Below are positions 6,348 to 13,047 of a stretch of 13,050 nt of DNA, piece by piece (positions within the stretch are counted from its first letter, which is position 1; the number at the start of each line of letters is the position of its first letter). Below the pieces are notes generated by a model that worked only from the letters and a program-made list of their open reading frames with translations, was not told the origin of the DNA and did no database searches. This stretch comes from Candidatus Geoarchaeota archaeon (GTDB lineage: Archaea > Thermoproteota > Thermoprotei > Gearchaeales > WAQG01). The position numbers and the translations under genes are program-made. Location: positions 1-13,050 of the forward strand of contig WAQG01000087.1 in NCBI GenBank assembly GCA_015520395.1, written 5' to 3'.

Positions 6348-7496
6348 TCACGGCTCCGCTAGGTTGAGTTCTGGCAACACGCGCCGCATTTTCTCCTGGT
6401 CTGACAAGACCTCCATCAGCCTTGCCTCATGCTTTTTCAGAGCCCTTCTGAGCTCCCTAGGGTAGGCCCTGAGTTTTTCGCCCACTAGATACCCCGGCAC
6501 CCCCTCTAGATGCCTGATGAATTCTTTTGGATCGGGCCTCATCCCACTTTTCCTCCATAGGTCAAGATACTCCTTTAGGGTTGCTCTGAGCACTGACCTC
6601 TCTGGGTTTAGAAGGTGGATTCCGCAGCAGTCTGGGGCTGTGTGTATATCTAGGAAGCCTTCCTTGCAGGTTGAGAACATGAGGCCATATTTCCTTGAGA
6701 GCTGCGCAAACTTCCCGATGAGTTTCATGACTATGCTCTTTGGAGGCTTTATGATGGGGAGCTTTGCCTCATTAGGATCCCTGCCAAGATAACCGGGCCA
6801 GGCCTCCTCATAAGGCTTCCTATTCTTAACGACCGTCATGAGGGCTGCGAGCTGGCTTTTAAGTATCCTGACAGCCTCAATTATTACCTGCCTTGCGCCT
6901 ACGCCGGCCGTCGCCCTTACGATCTCCTCGGCCTCCAGATCGCTGAGCCCAGGTATCGCTGGCTGCACCCTCACAATCACCGGAACCCCGAGCTCCGACA
7001 GTCTTGCTGCCGCCTCTAGGCGAGCCTCGGGACTGGGGGTTCCTGGCTCAAGCCTCTCAGAGACTTCGCTGTCCAGTGTTGAGAGCGAAAGCTGGTATAG
7101 GATCAGCCCCTCAGACGCCATCTCCTCGATAACATCTCTCCAGGGCTTTTCTGCGGCCAAGGTGGATTTCGTGTTTAGGATCACTGGGATTTTATGCCTC
7201 CCGGCGATTTTAAGGGCCTTTAATGAGGCTTTCTCCAGCCTCTCTAGGGGTTGGAGGGGGTCTATTAGGGTGGATATTCTGAATGGTATGGTTTTTAGGT
7301 TCCTTTTGGAAAGGGTCTCGACAACCCTTCTGAACAGACTTATGTCGCCCCACTGTGGTTTCACGGGGCCGTAAGCCCCATACCACCTTCCATAACAGTA
7401 CATGCAGTTATAAGCACAGCTACTGTAGGGCTCCAGCTTAAGCACACTATAACAAAGACCGCTGATAACCATGCTAGAAGCTACGGCCAGCCTCAC
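6348..7496 (-). CDS. radical SAM protein related to spore photoproduct lyase (SPL-like, archaeal)
   Basis: The 382-residue enzyme carries the radical SAM cluster motif CAYNCMYC (C27, C31, C34; CX3CX2C), followed by YGRWYGAYGP, which resembles the aromatic-rich segment after the cluster in spore photoproduct lyase relatives. Later segments fit the partial TIM barrel: PFRISTLIDPLQ (71-82), PVILNTKS (104-111), QLSLST (135-140) with the acidic residues that follow, and IVRVQPAIPG (174-183). The C-terminal domain has extra cysteines, FSTCKEGF (C277) and DCCG (C290, C291), which may hold a second cluster. Sporulation is not expected in archaea, so the reaction is unknown; DNA repair or nucleic-acid modification is a guess from the family. 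The start is GTG 7496, about 27-30 bases after a minus-strand TATA-like element at 7521-7530; ATG 7472 is an alternative that keeps all motifs. It follows the glycosyltransferase gene by 83 bases with its own promoter. Confidence 0.85.
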   Translation of the reverse strand: MRLAVASSMVISGLCYSVLKLEPYSSCAYNCMYCYGRWYGAYGPVKPQWGDISLFRRVVETLSKRNLKTIPFRISTLIDPLQPLERLEKASLKALKIAGRHKIPVILNTKSTLAAEKPWRDVIEEMASEGLILYQLSLSTLDSEVSERLEPGTPSPEARLEAAARLSELGVPVIVRVQPAIPGLSDLEAEEIVRATAGVGARQVIIEAVRILKSQLAALMTVVKNRKPYEEAWPGYLGRDPNEAKLPIIKPPKSIVMKLIGKFAQLSRKYGLMFSTCKEGFLDIHTAPDCCGIHLLNPERSVLRATLKEYLDLWRKSGMRPDPKEFIRHLEGVPGYLVGEKLRAYPRELRRALKKHEARLMEVLSDQEKMRRVLPELNLAEP

Positions 7497-7520
7497 AAAC
7501 AGAACCTATCGGCCTCATAC

Positions 7521-7530
7521 TGTATTAACT
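7521..7530 (-). promoter_or_regulatory. TATA-like box for the radical SAM gene
   Basis: On the minus strand this reads AGTTAATACA, centred close to 27-30 bases before GTG 7496. It supports the GTG start and separate transcription from the upstream glycosyltransferase gene. Confidence 0.4.
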
Positions 7531-7579
7531 TACCTCCACGAATCGCCACAGCCTTAGGGGGATTCTCCCTTAAGCAGGG

Positions 7580-8632
7580 CTATACCACCCAGTCGGGGGC
7601 GTTTCTTTCGCCGAGCATGTACATCAGGATTGCTTCAATTATCATGATTAGGTAAAGTGGCGAGTAGACGAAGTAATAGAGGGCGAGCTCGAGAATCCTG
7701 ACCCTGAAGCCCAGGGACTTTCCAAGGATCCAGTATAATATGAGGGTTGCTAGGAACCCGGAGAGGGCTGCGAGGGCTCCTCCAATGAGGCTTGCATCAG
7801 CACCTATGCTCAGCTCCGTTTGAATCTCGACTGTCATAAGTGAGGCTAGAAGCATTCCGGAGAGCACCGCGATTAGTGATGGGAGGAGTATTAATATTGC
7901 CAGTAACCATGCCTGCGGCCTTCTTGAAAGTGTTGAGAGGATCTTAGGCCCCCATCGGGCAGCCCACTCAACAGCCCCAAGGGCCCATCTCTCCCTCTGC
8001 CTTAGCCAGTCCCTCCATGAGGCATGTGCATGGCCGTAGACTGTGAGCTTCTTGGAATATTTGAATCTGAAACCCTTTAGGTACGCCTTAGATGCGAAGT
8101 CGAAGTCCTCCGATATAACCCTGCTAAAGCCCCCAACCTCCTCGTAAACCCTCCTCCTTATGGCAAATGCAGCCCCGTTTATTGCCGGGACGCCCTCCAC
8201 ATATCTTGTGAGGAGCCATGAGGCAGCGTTGGAGGCAAGGTACTCGTAGTGAGCCATCCTGGAGAGTAGATGACCACCCTCTTTGACCACCTTCCTTAGA
8301 TCTAATATGTCTGTATCACGGATTTCCTCTAGAAGCTTTGCCAGGAATTCAGGATCGTTGGGTAGCTCAACATCGGCGTCTAAGAACAGTATGATGTCGC
8401 CTGATGAATTTGCCACCGCCATGTTGAGTGCCCTGGCTTTGCCGATCCTCCTCTCGTTAACTATCAGCTTTAGCTCCGCGTCCATGAAGCGTAGCTCGGA
8501 GAGGAACCCTTCAGCTGGCTCATCGACAACAACTATGACCTCAGGTTTAACGCTCTGCGAACTAAGAACTTTTAGGAGCCTTGGGACACATGGGGAGCTT
8601 CTGTACACAGGTATAATTACTGAGATCTCCAT
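7580..8632 (-). CDS. family 2 glycosyltransferase with C-terminal membrane helices
   Basis: The 350-residue protein begins with the GT-A fold, EISVIIPVY, and has D38 in VVVDEPA, the metal-binding DAD at 85-87, SEDFDFA (E175, D176, catalytic base region) and RQRERW (211-216), equivalent to the Q/RxxRW motif of processive enzymes such as hyaluronan or cellulose synthases. Three C-terminal hydrophobic segments (about 241-266, 282-304, 311-337) anchor it, so it probably uses nucleotide sugars in the cytoplasm to build an envelope polysaccharide or lipid-linked glycan. Donor and acceptor are unknown. ATG 8632 is chosen because it begins directly at the fold and is about 30 bases after a strong TATA-like element at 8658-8667; a TTG at 8638 would add two residues. 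No other sugar-processing genes lie next to it. It diverges from the hydrolase gene. Confidence 0.88.
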   Translation of the reverse strand: MEISVIIPVYRSSPCVPRLLKVLSSQSVKPEVIVVVDEPAEGFLSELRFMDAELKLIVNERRIGKARALNMAVANSSGDIILFLDADVELPNDPEFLAKLLEEIRDTDILDLRKVVKEGGHLLSRMAHYEYLASNAASWLLTRYVEGVPAINGAAFAIRRRVYEEVGGFSRVISEDFDFASKAYLKGFRFKYSKKLTVYGHAHASWRDWLRQRERWALGAVEWAARWGPKILSTLSRRPQAWLLAILILLPSLIAVLSGMLLASLMTVEIQTELSIGADASLIGGALAALSGFLATLILYWILGKSLGFRVRILELALYYFVYSPLYLIMIIEAILMYMLGERNAPDWVV

Positions 8633-8657
8633 GGACAATCCGAGGGGAGATTTACAG

Positions 8658-8667
8658 GTATAAAACA
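8658..8667 (-). promoter_or_regulatory. TATA box for the glycosyltransferase gene
   Basis: The minus strand reads TGTTTTATAC, a strong archaeal TATA match, centred about 30 bases before ATG 8632, so the mRNA should carry almost no leader. Confidence 0.55.
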
Positions 8668-8726
8668 GTATCGGTTTTTCCGCTGGAGGTGTGATGCCAA
8701 TGTTTGAATACTCTGTAACGCCTTAA

Positions 8727-8737
8727 TCACCTGGTGA
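8727..8737. repeat. perfect palindrome TCACC-T-GGTGA containing the hydrolase ribosome binding site
   Basis: An 11-base perfect inverted repeat whose right arm GGTGA is the Shine-Dalgarno-like element for the GTG start at 8745 (seven-base spacing). With a one-base centre it cannot fold efficiently as RNA on itself, so a protein-binding site or chance is more likely than RNA sequestration. Confidence 0.35.
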
Positions 8738-8744
8738 ATCTGGA

Positions 8745-10460
8745 GTGGGGATTGGAAGAACGTTAACATGGGTTGCCATCATAGCTATATCGCTTCTACT
8801 TTCAATCTCAGCTAACGCGCTGATAACTCCATCACCCCAACCATTTAAAGAGCCTCCGCAAACCCCACTTAACATGCAGCTCTGGGATGAAGATCTCCCG
8901 AAGGCTATTTCCGACACAAGCTATGAGCGACTATCATCCAGCAGAACCGTGTTTAATGGGGTCGAGTTAACAGAGATTGAAATAAGGTTTCCGCTGAGGG
9001 TTGGTGAAGAGACGATACAGATATATGGTACGATCTACAAGCCCACCAACATCAAGGAGGGGGTTCCAGGCATAGTTCTAGTCCATGGAATATGGGGGAA
9101 CAGAAGCCAAGTTACGCCCTGGGCAAAGATGGCCGCATACCGGGGCTACGTTTCACTGGCCATTGATGCTGCTGGACATGGGCAGAGCGGTTTTGCATAT
9201 AGAAGTAAGGGCGGGTTCCTGCCCCCGGTTGATTTCGAGTCCCCTCGAGCTTCACTGCTTTATCAGGTGTACTTATCCACGGTAAGGGCTGTCTCAGTGC
9301 TTTATGGCCTTCCCGAAGTCGACCAAAAGAGGATATTTGTGACGGGGGTTTCTATGGGGGGATTAGCGAGCTATGCTGCTGCCTATCTCGACCCCAGGGT
9401 CAGGGCGGCAGCCCCAATTATAGCGTCCGGCGGATTCACCTTTATGGTTCAGTGTGGAGGTGTTGCAAACGCCCTAGTCACGCCGAGCGCCACCATCGAG
9501 TCAGGTTATTTTGGGTTCGTGGACCCTATATATCTTGCCGAGAGGGGCGGGGAGACGAGCATCTATATAGTTCATACCACCCACGATGAGTTCTTCCCAT
9601 TAGAGGGGCTCTTAGAAACTATTGAAAGACACCGTGGCCATGCTGTAGTCTACCTCATGGCAAATACGAGGCACACCGTGAAGGATCCGGAGGAGCTGTT
9701 AAACTCTGTGCTGAGGTTCTTTGAGCGTGTCTCCAGTGGGGAGGCTCCCGAGGAGCCAAGGGTATCGGTGACCGAGCTCTGGCCGGTCTCCTACGTCGCC
9801 GTTGAGGGAGAAGGTGAGCTTATGGGTCTTTACTGGAGGCCAGCCATGGCCGGGTTCCCCTGGATAAGGGGCTCGCCCCCCGTAATCCCCACACTCTACC
9901 CAGTTCAGGTATATGCAATCTTCAAGACCGAGGATGGCATCCTCGTCTCGTCGAACCTTTACGTAAGCGGCTTCCTAACAGCCCCGCTATACGCAATCCT
10001 TTACTTCCTGATCCTCCTCCACCTCTTCACAAGATTGGAGCTGGGCTTCGCGAGGGCCCTGGGCTACACCCTCCTCGTTGCTGCATTCTCGCTAATCTCC
10101 TCAGCGGCGGTGCTCATATATCCAGGGAGGTTTCAGGCCTCGATACTAACAACTGCTGAGAGATATGGGGTTGTCTCAGGCCTCATTAAGCTCCTCCCCC
10201 TCTCGGTGCTTCTTCCACCAGTGATGATCGCTGGCTCCCTCATAATCAGGCCAACAACCAGAAGCAGGAAGTTGCTGAGGATAGGAGTAATGGCCGTGGG
10301 CATACTCCCCTCAATCCTCTCAATGCTGATCGCCCACGTCGCCAACCTGGAAGTGCTTAGGCTCAGCCCTTACAAGCACTCAACAATAACTTTGGTAGGG
10401 GCGGCCTACCTGGTAGCTCTAGTAGCGATATACATCTACATAACAGTTAAGGAGTGGTGA
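8745..10460 (+). CDS. exported alpha/beta hydrolase (esterase/peptidase-like) fused to a multi-helix membrane domain
   Basis: The 571-residue protein has three parts. Residues 8-26 are a hydrophobic signal anchor. Residues about 70-330 are an alpha/beta hydrolase: oxyanion region LVHGIWG (112-118), GHGQSG (144-149), nucleophile elbow GVSMGG (S203), acid in HTTHDEFFP (D281) and histidine in NTRHTV (H310), giving a complete triad like those of AXE1/prolyl-oligopeptidase-type esterases. Residues about 411-568 hold five further hydrophobic helices (411-428, 437-459, 478-501, 513-533, 549-568). Between them, 335-410 is a beta-rich linker. The catalytic domain should face outside the cell, tethered at both ends. 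The substrate is unknown: an acyl ester, glycan ester or peptide are all possible. GTG 8745 is supported by GGTGA at 8733-8737 and by an in-frame stop at 8724. The gene is divergent from the glycosyltransferase gene, which may hint at a shared envelope role. Confidence 0.85.
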   Translation: MGIGRTLTWVAIIAISLLLSISANALITPSPQPFKEPPQTPLNMQLWDEDLPKAISDTSYERLSSSRTVFNGVELTEIEIRFPLRVGEETIQIYGTIYKPTNIKEGVPGIVLVHGIWGNRSQVTPWAKMAAYRGYVSLAIDAAGHGQSGFAYRSKGGFLPPVDFESPRASLLYQVYLSTVRAVSVLYGLPEVDQKRIFVTGVSMGGLASYAAAYLDPRVRAAAPIIASGGFTFMVQCGGVANALVTPSATIESGYFGFVDPIYLAERGGETSIYIVHTTHDEFFPLEGLLETIERHRGHAVVYLMANTRHTVKDPEELLNSVLRFFERVSSGEAPEEPRVSVTELWPVSYVAVEGEGELMGLYWRPAMAGFPWIRGSPPVIPTLYPVQVYAIFKTEDGILVSSNLYVSGFLTAPLYAILYFLILLHLFTRLELGFARALGYTLLVAAFSLISSAAVLIYPGRFQASILTTAERYGVVSGLIKLLPLSVLLPPVMIAGSLIIRPTTRSRKLLRIGVMAVGILPSILSMLIAHVANLEVLRLSPYKHSTITLVGAAYLVALVAIYIYITVKEW

Positions 10461-10472
10461 CCTCTAAGCACG

Positions 10473-10502
10473 GGAGATCGCCCGACTCTGCGAAAAATCT
10501 CC
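10473..10502 (+). terminator. possible stem-loop after the hydrolase gene
   Basis: GGAGAT (10473-10478) and ATCTCC (10497-10502) are complementary around an 18-base loop, 12 bases after the hydrolase stop. There is no T-run behind it, and the stem is short, so this is a weak candidate for a 3' end signal. Confidence 0.2.
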
Positions 10503-10506
10503 ACCC

Positions 10507-10528
10507 AGGTCTTAATCTATTTAAGCCT
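10507..10528. promoter_or_regulatory. palindromic promoter of the DUF432-MscS operon
   Basis: AGG-T-CTTAA at 10507-10515 is mirrored by TTAAG-CCT at 10521-10528 with a five-base centre: eight matching positions and one bulged base. The right arm forms the TATA-like ATTTAAG (10519-10525), so the palindrome covers the likely promoter of the downstream two-gene unit, with transcription predicted near 10548. A regulator binding here would compete with TBP; alternatively the symmetry is incidental to an AT-rich promoter. Confidence 0.4.
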
Positions 10529-10558
10529 AGATAACTTAGTTTCTCGGAGGGGGTCTCG

Positions 10559-11239
10559 ATGATCCCCGTAAAGGTTGGCTCTGAGGTAAGGTTAAATGAG
10601 TTTGTAGCTGAGAGGAGCGGGAACGCCTTGAGACTTAGAGATCCATATAGCTCCCAGAGTTTCGAGGTTCCAGAGGATGTAGGTGTCCTTATAGTTCCGG
10701 TGCTCCCAATGAATGTTCCAAAAAGGGTCGCGACCCATCTCTACCTTTCCTTCGAGTCCCCCATCGTGTTTGAAGAGCCGACGGAGATATGGGCGGCTAT
10801 GCCCTATGAGGTAGCCGTGCTGGCCGGGGATAAGGTCTTGAAAGTCATGTCTCCATTCAAGGTAAAACACACAGTCTTCGGCACCCCGGCCGACGGCCTC
10901 ATCTGTAGATGGTATAAAACGAGGCTCATTGATGACCCTGAGGGGTATGCAGGCGTTGAGGCCCTCGGGAAGGTCACGGTGAAGGTCGAAAAACCCGACG
11001 TTGTCTCGGGCCTGATCTTTGATATGAGGGATGTAAACCTTTACATAGCTGAGGCTGGTGAAGGTCTAAGGGTTTATTACGACCTGTTATCCGGAAAGGT
11101 AAAGGAAGGTGTGCTCAGGGCTGATAACACCGCTAGGCCGCCGCTTGAGGGTTTGAGGAGGCTTCCCAGGATAGTTGGCCCTGGGAGGCTTGCAGGCTTT
11201 ATCGCCAGAGTCACTGGGGTGATTGAACGGGAGGTGTAG
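10559..11239 (+). CDS. DUF432-like archaeal protein, probable partner of the MscS channel
   Basis: The 226-residue soluble, beta-rich protein resembles the archaeal DUF432 family (COG2430): the segments PMNVPKRVATHLYLSFESPIV (50-70), PYEVAVLAGD (82-91) and FGTPADGLICRWYKT (107-121) follow the pattern of that family as I remember it. There is no signal peptide or transmembrane helix. DUF432 has no established biochemical role. ATG 10559 has a strong ribosome binding site, GGAGGGGG at 10546-10553, and no competing upstream start. The stop is only four bases before the MscS start, whose ribosome binding site lies inside the end of this gene, so the two are co-transcribed and translationally coupled. 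That linkage suggests a job tied to the channel, for example gating or osmotic sensing, which is inference. Confidence 0.72.
   Translation: MIPVKVGSEVRLNEFVAERSGNALRLRDPYSSQSFEVPEDVGVLIVPVLPMNVPKRVATHLYLSFESPIVFEEPTEIWAAMPYEVAVLAGDKVLKVMSPFKVKHTVFGTPADGLICRWYKTRLIDDPEGYAGVEALGKVTVKVEKPDVVSGLIFDMRDVNLYIAEAGEGLRVYYDLLSGKVKEGVLRADNTARPPLEGLRRLPRIVGPGRLAGFIARVTGVIEREV
11230..11236 (+). promoter_or_regulatory. Shine-Dalgarno GGAGGTG for the MscS gene inside the end of the DUF432-like gene
   Basis: This perfect match to the 16S rRNA 3' end lies seven bases before ATG 11244 and decides that start over the in-frame TTG 11223, which precedes it, and GTG 11241, which is only four bases away. Confidence 0.7.
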
Positions 11240-11243
11240 AGTG

Positions 11244-12074
11244 ATGGTGGATCTTCAGTTCTCGGAGTTCCTCTCGATGTTAGGCGGGAACCTGCTTACC
11301 TACCTTATGGTAGGGGTCTCCATAGCAGTCGTAGTAGCCATAGCGCTGTTTATAAGGTACTGGATGAGGCGCGTTGCAAAGCCGAGAATACCCCTGCACG
11401 TTTACACAGCCCTTGAAAAACTCGTCGTCTATGGAATTATAATTCTAGGAGTCCTCGCAGCCCTGGCGCCCCTCGGCATAGAGCTGACAGGCCTGCTCAT
11501 AGCTGGCGGAATCCTCGGAATAGTCATAGGCTTCGCGTCACAGACCGTTGTCTCAAACTTCCTGAGCGGCATATTCCTTTACATCGAGGCCCCCTTCAAG
11601 GTCGGCGACGCGGTTCAGATCATGGACTACGGCGGCAGGATTGAGGACATCTCAATAATGTCAACCAAGATAAGGACGTGGGACGGTATTCTCGTCAGAC
11701 TCCCAAACGACAAGCTCTTCAACTCCGACATAACCAACTACTCAAGGAGCGTGGCCAGACGATTCAGATTCAAGATAGGGATCTCATACGACTCCGACAT
11801 CGAGAAGGCCCGCCAGGCGCTCCTAAAGCTCATGGAGGAGCACCCAATGGTTTTAGTCAACCCGGGCCCCCAGGTCCTCGTGGTAGAGTATGGCGATTCA
11901 GCAATAATACTTGAGGTAAGGGGGTGGGCGCCCACCCAGGTGTGGTTCGACACCTACATGTCGATACTCAGGATGGCGAAGTCCGCGTTGGATAGGCCTG
12001 GGGTGAAGATACCATTCCCGCAGCTCGACCTCCATATAAAGGAGATTCCCAAGGGTCAGGGCAGCCCAGTGTAA
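11244..12074 (+). CDS. MscS-family small-conductance mechanosensitive channel
   Basis: The 276-residue protein has three N-terminal membrane helices (about 17-38, 55-78 and 80-112). The third is the pore helix, with alternating small residues in IAGGILGIVIGFASQTVVSN, and the kinked continuation NFLSGIFLYIEAPF. The MscS beta domain follows: FKVGDAV (118-124), GRIEDISI (131-138), IRTWDG (143-148) and VRLPN (151-155), then the alpha/beta C-terminal domain ending near residue 265. The heptameric channel opens under membrane tension to release solutes during hypo-osmotic shock. The length is typical of the minimal MscS form. ATG 11244 follows a perfect GGAGGTG. The gene is the second of a coupled pair with the DUF432-like gene, sharing the promoter near 10520. 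Confidence 0.93.
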   Translation: MVDLQFSEFLSMLGGNLLTYLMVGVSIAVVVAIALFIRYWMRRVAKPRIPLHVYTALEKLVVYGIIILGVLAALAPLGIELTGLLIAGGILGIVIGFASQTVVSNFLSGIFLYIEAPFKVGDAVQIMDYGGRIEDISIMSTKIRTWDGILVRLPNDKLFNSDITNYSRSVARRFRFKIGISYDSDIEKARQALLKLMEEHPMVLVNPGPQVLVVEYGDSAIILEVRGWAPTQVWFDTYMSILRMAKSALDRPGVKIPFPQLDLHIKEIPKGQGSPV

Positions 12075-12080
12075 AAAGAG

Positions 12081-12090
12081 ATATTTTATA
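12081..12090 (+). promoter_or_regulatory. TATA box for the TetR-membrane protein unit
   Basis: ATATTTTATA is a strong TATA element seven bases after the MscS stop, centred about 33 bases before ATG 12119. It makes the in-frame TTG at 12095 too close to be used and supports a short leader. Confidence 0.55.
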
Positions 12091-12095
12091 TCGTT

Positions 12096-12109
12096 TGACT
12101 GACCAATCA
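12096..12109. promoter_or_regulatory. candidate operator between TATA box and TetR start
   Basis: TGACT (12096-12100) and AATCA (12105-12109) form an inverted repeat with one mismatch and a four-base centre, lying just before the predicted transcription start. TetR proteins commonly repress their own promoter through such sites; here the match is short and unproven. Confidence 0.3.
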
Positions 12110-12118
12110 ATTAATAGG

Positions 12119-12622
12119 ATGAGGGAAAAGATCCTGGAAGCTGCGTTGGAGGTGTATTCATCGAGGCCCCCATGTGAGGTGAGCGTTGAGGAGGTTGCCC
12201 AGAGGGCGGGGGTTTCGACGGGCCTGGTTTTCTATTATTTCAGGACTAAGGAGGGTTTGGAGAGGGCGCTAGCCCTTCACATTGTTGATAGGTATTTCAG
12301 GATTAGGGCCAATAGTCTTCGCGACTATTTGAAAAGGGCCCTGGAGGTTGCGGAGAGGTCGCCGGGCATGTCCAGGTTCTTGCAGTATGTTCTTGAGAAG
12401 GAGATGTACTCTGGTAGGAGTGAATTAGCTGAAAGGCTTTACGATGAGGGCTTAGAGGCTATTAGGGGGTTGCTTGAGAGGTGTGGTGCCCGGAATCCTG
12501 ATGGTCTGGCCGTTCTTGTGATGGCTATGATAGATGGCCTGGCGCTTTACGCGATGTTCCTTGGAAAGAGCGTGCATGAGTTTGTTGATGAGATTGTTAG
12601 GCTTGTGGGGTGTGAGGATTGA
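12119..12622 (+). CDS. TetR/AcrR-family transcriptional regulator
   Basis: The 167-residue protein opens with the TetR helix-turn-helix: MREKILEAALEVY, then VSVEEVAQRAGVSTGLVFYYFRTKEGLERAL (about 21-51), with the typical VSTGLVFYYF recognition helix. The remaining helical domain is a dimerisation and ligand-binding region with no recognisable specificity. It should bind DNA as a dimer and lose affinity on ligand binding. ATG 12119 is preferred over TTG 12095 because of the TATA box at 12081-12090 and because the family starts a few residues before the first helix. The last bases overlap the start of the next gene by four, so both are made from one transcript. A possible operator lies at 12096-12109. 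The likely regulated target is the unit itself. Codons here are rich in G/T third bases, unlike the following gene. Confidence 0.9.
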   Translation: MREKILEAALEVYSSRPPCEVSVEEVAQRAGVSTGLVFYYFRTKEGLERALALHIVDRYFRIRANSLRDYLKRALEVAERSPGMSRFLQYVLEKEMYSGRSELAERLYDEGLEAIRGLLERCGARNPDGLAVLVMAMIDGLALYAMFLGKSVHEFVDEIVRLVGCED

Positions 12623-13047
12623 GGAAGTATTTTGACCGGCTGTTCAGGGAGCTGGATCGCGAGTTCGTCAAACCGTACTACAAGAACCTTCCATTGATAG
12701 AGGCCTTTGTGGTTATGATCATCATTGCCAGAGCCATGGCTGAAGGCATCGAGATATTCCCTGAATCGGTAAATCCATTTTTGGTGAAGACTGCAGAAGC
12801 CTGGACATGGGCAGTCGCGCCAATGGTGGATAGGATATACGGCGCCCTGGGATACCCGTTCTGCCCAGATCCAGCCATGATTCACAGGCTCCCCCAGGGG
12901 AACCCTGTGTACCCGCTCTGTGTCTGGATGCCATCGTTATGGAGCTTCACCATACTTTACACCTTTGCGTACTGGGCGGGGCTGAGCCTCCTGACATACC
13001 TTATCGGGAGGCTGCTGGGGAGTAGGGGCTGCAAAACTGCTCCATAA
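12619..13047 (+). CDS. small membrane protein coupled to TetR, function unknown
   Basis: The 142-residue protein starts at TTG 12619, sharing TTGA with the TetR stop codon (TGA 12620-12622), a classic stop-start overlap. The first 23 residues are charged and amphipathic. Two clear hydrophobic helices follow (about 25-42 and 107-133), the first carrying ARAMAEGI, and between them lies a 60-residue polar loop with tryptophans, prolines and cysteines C82 and C101, which probably lies outside the cell and may form a disulfide. A third cysteine, C138, is in the basic tail RGCKTAP. I do not recognise a family. Position behind a TetR regulator suggests a role in efflux, membrane stress or envelope adaptation, but it lacks the length of a transporter. 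A further partner might lie downstream of the window, which ends three bases later. Confidence 0.72.
   Translation: MRKYFDRLFRELDREFVKPYYKNLPLIEAFVVMIIIARAMAEGIEIFPESVNPFLVKTAEAWTWAVAPMVDRIYGALGYPFCPDPAMIHRLPQGNPVYPLCVWMPSLWSFTILYTFAYWAGLSLLTYLIGRLLGSRGCKTAP

Noticed and set aside
6838..7374. 178-codon open frame on the plus strand
   Set aside because: It lies wholly inside the radical SAM gene on the opposite strand, its product is serine-rich low-complexity sequence, and the radical SAM frame has clear motifs.
8283..8663. 126-codon open frame on the plus strand
   Set aside because: It is antisense to the glycosyltransferase, is serine-rich, and covers codons for the DAD motif of that gene.
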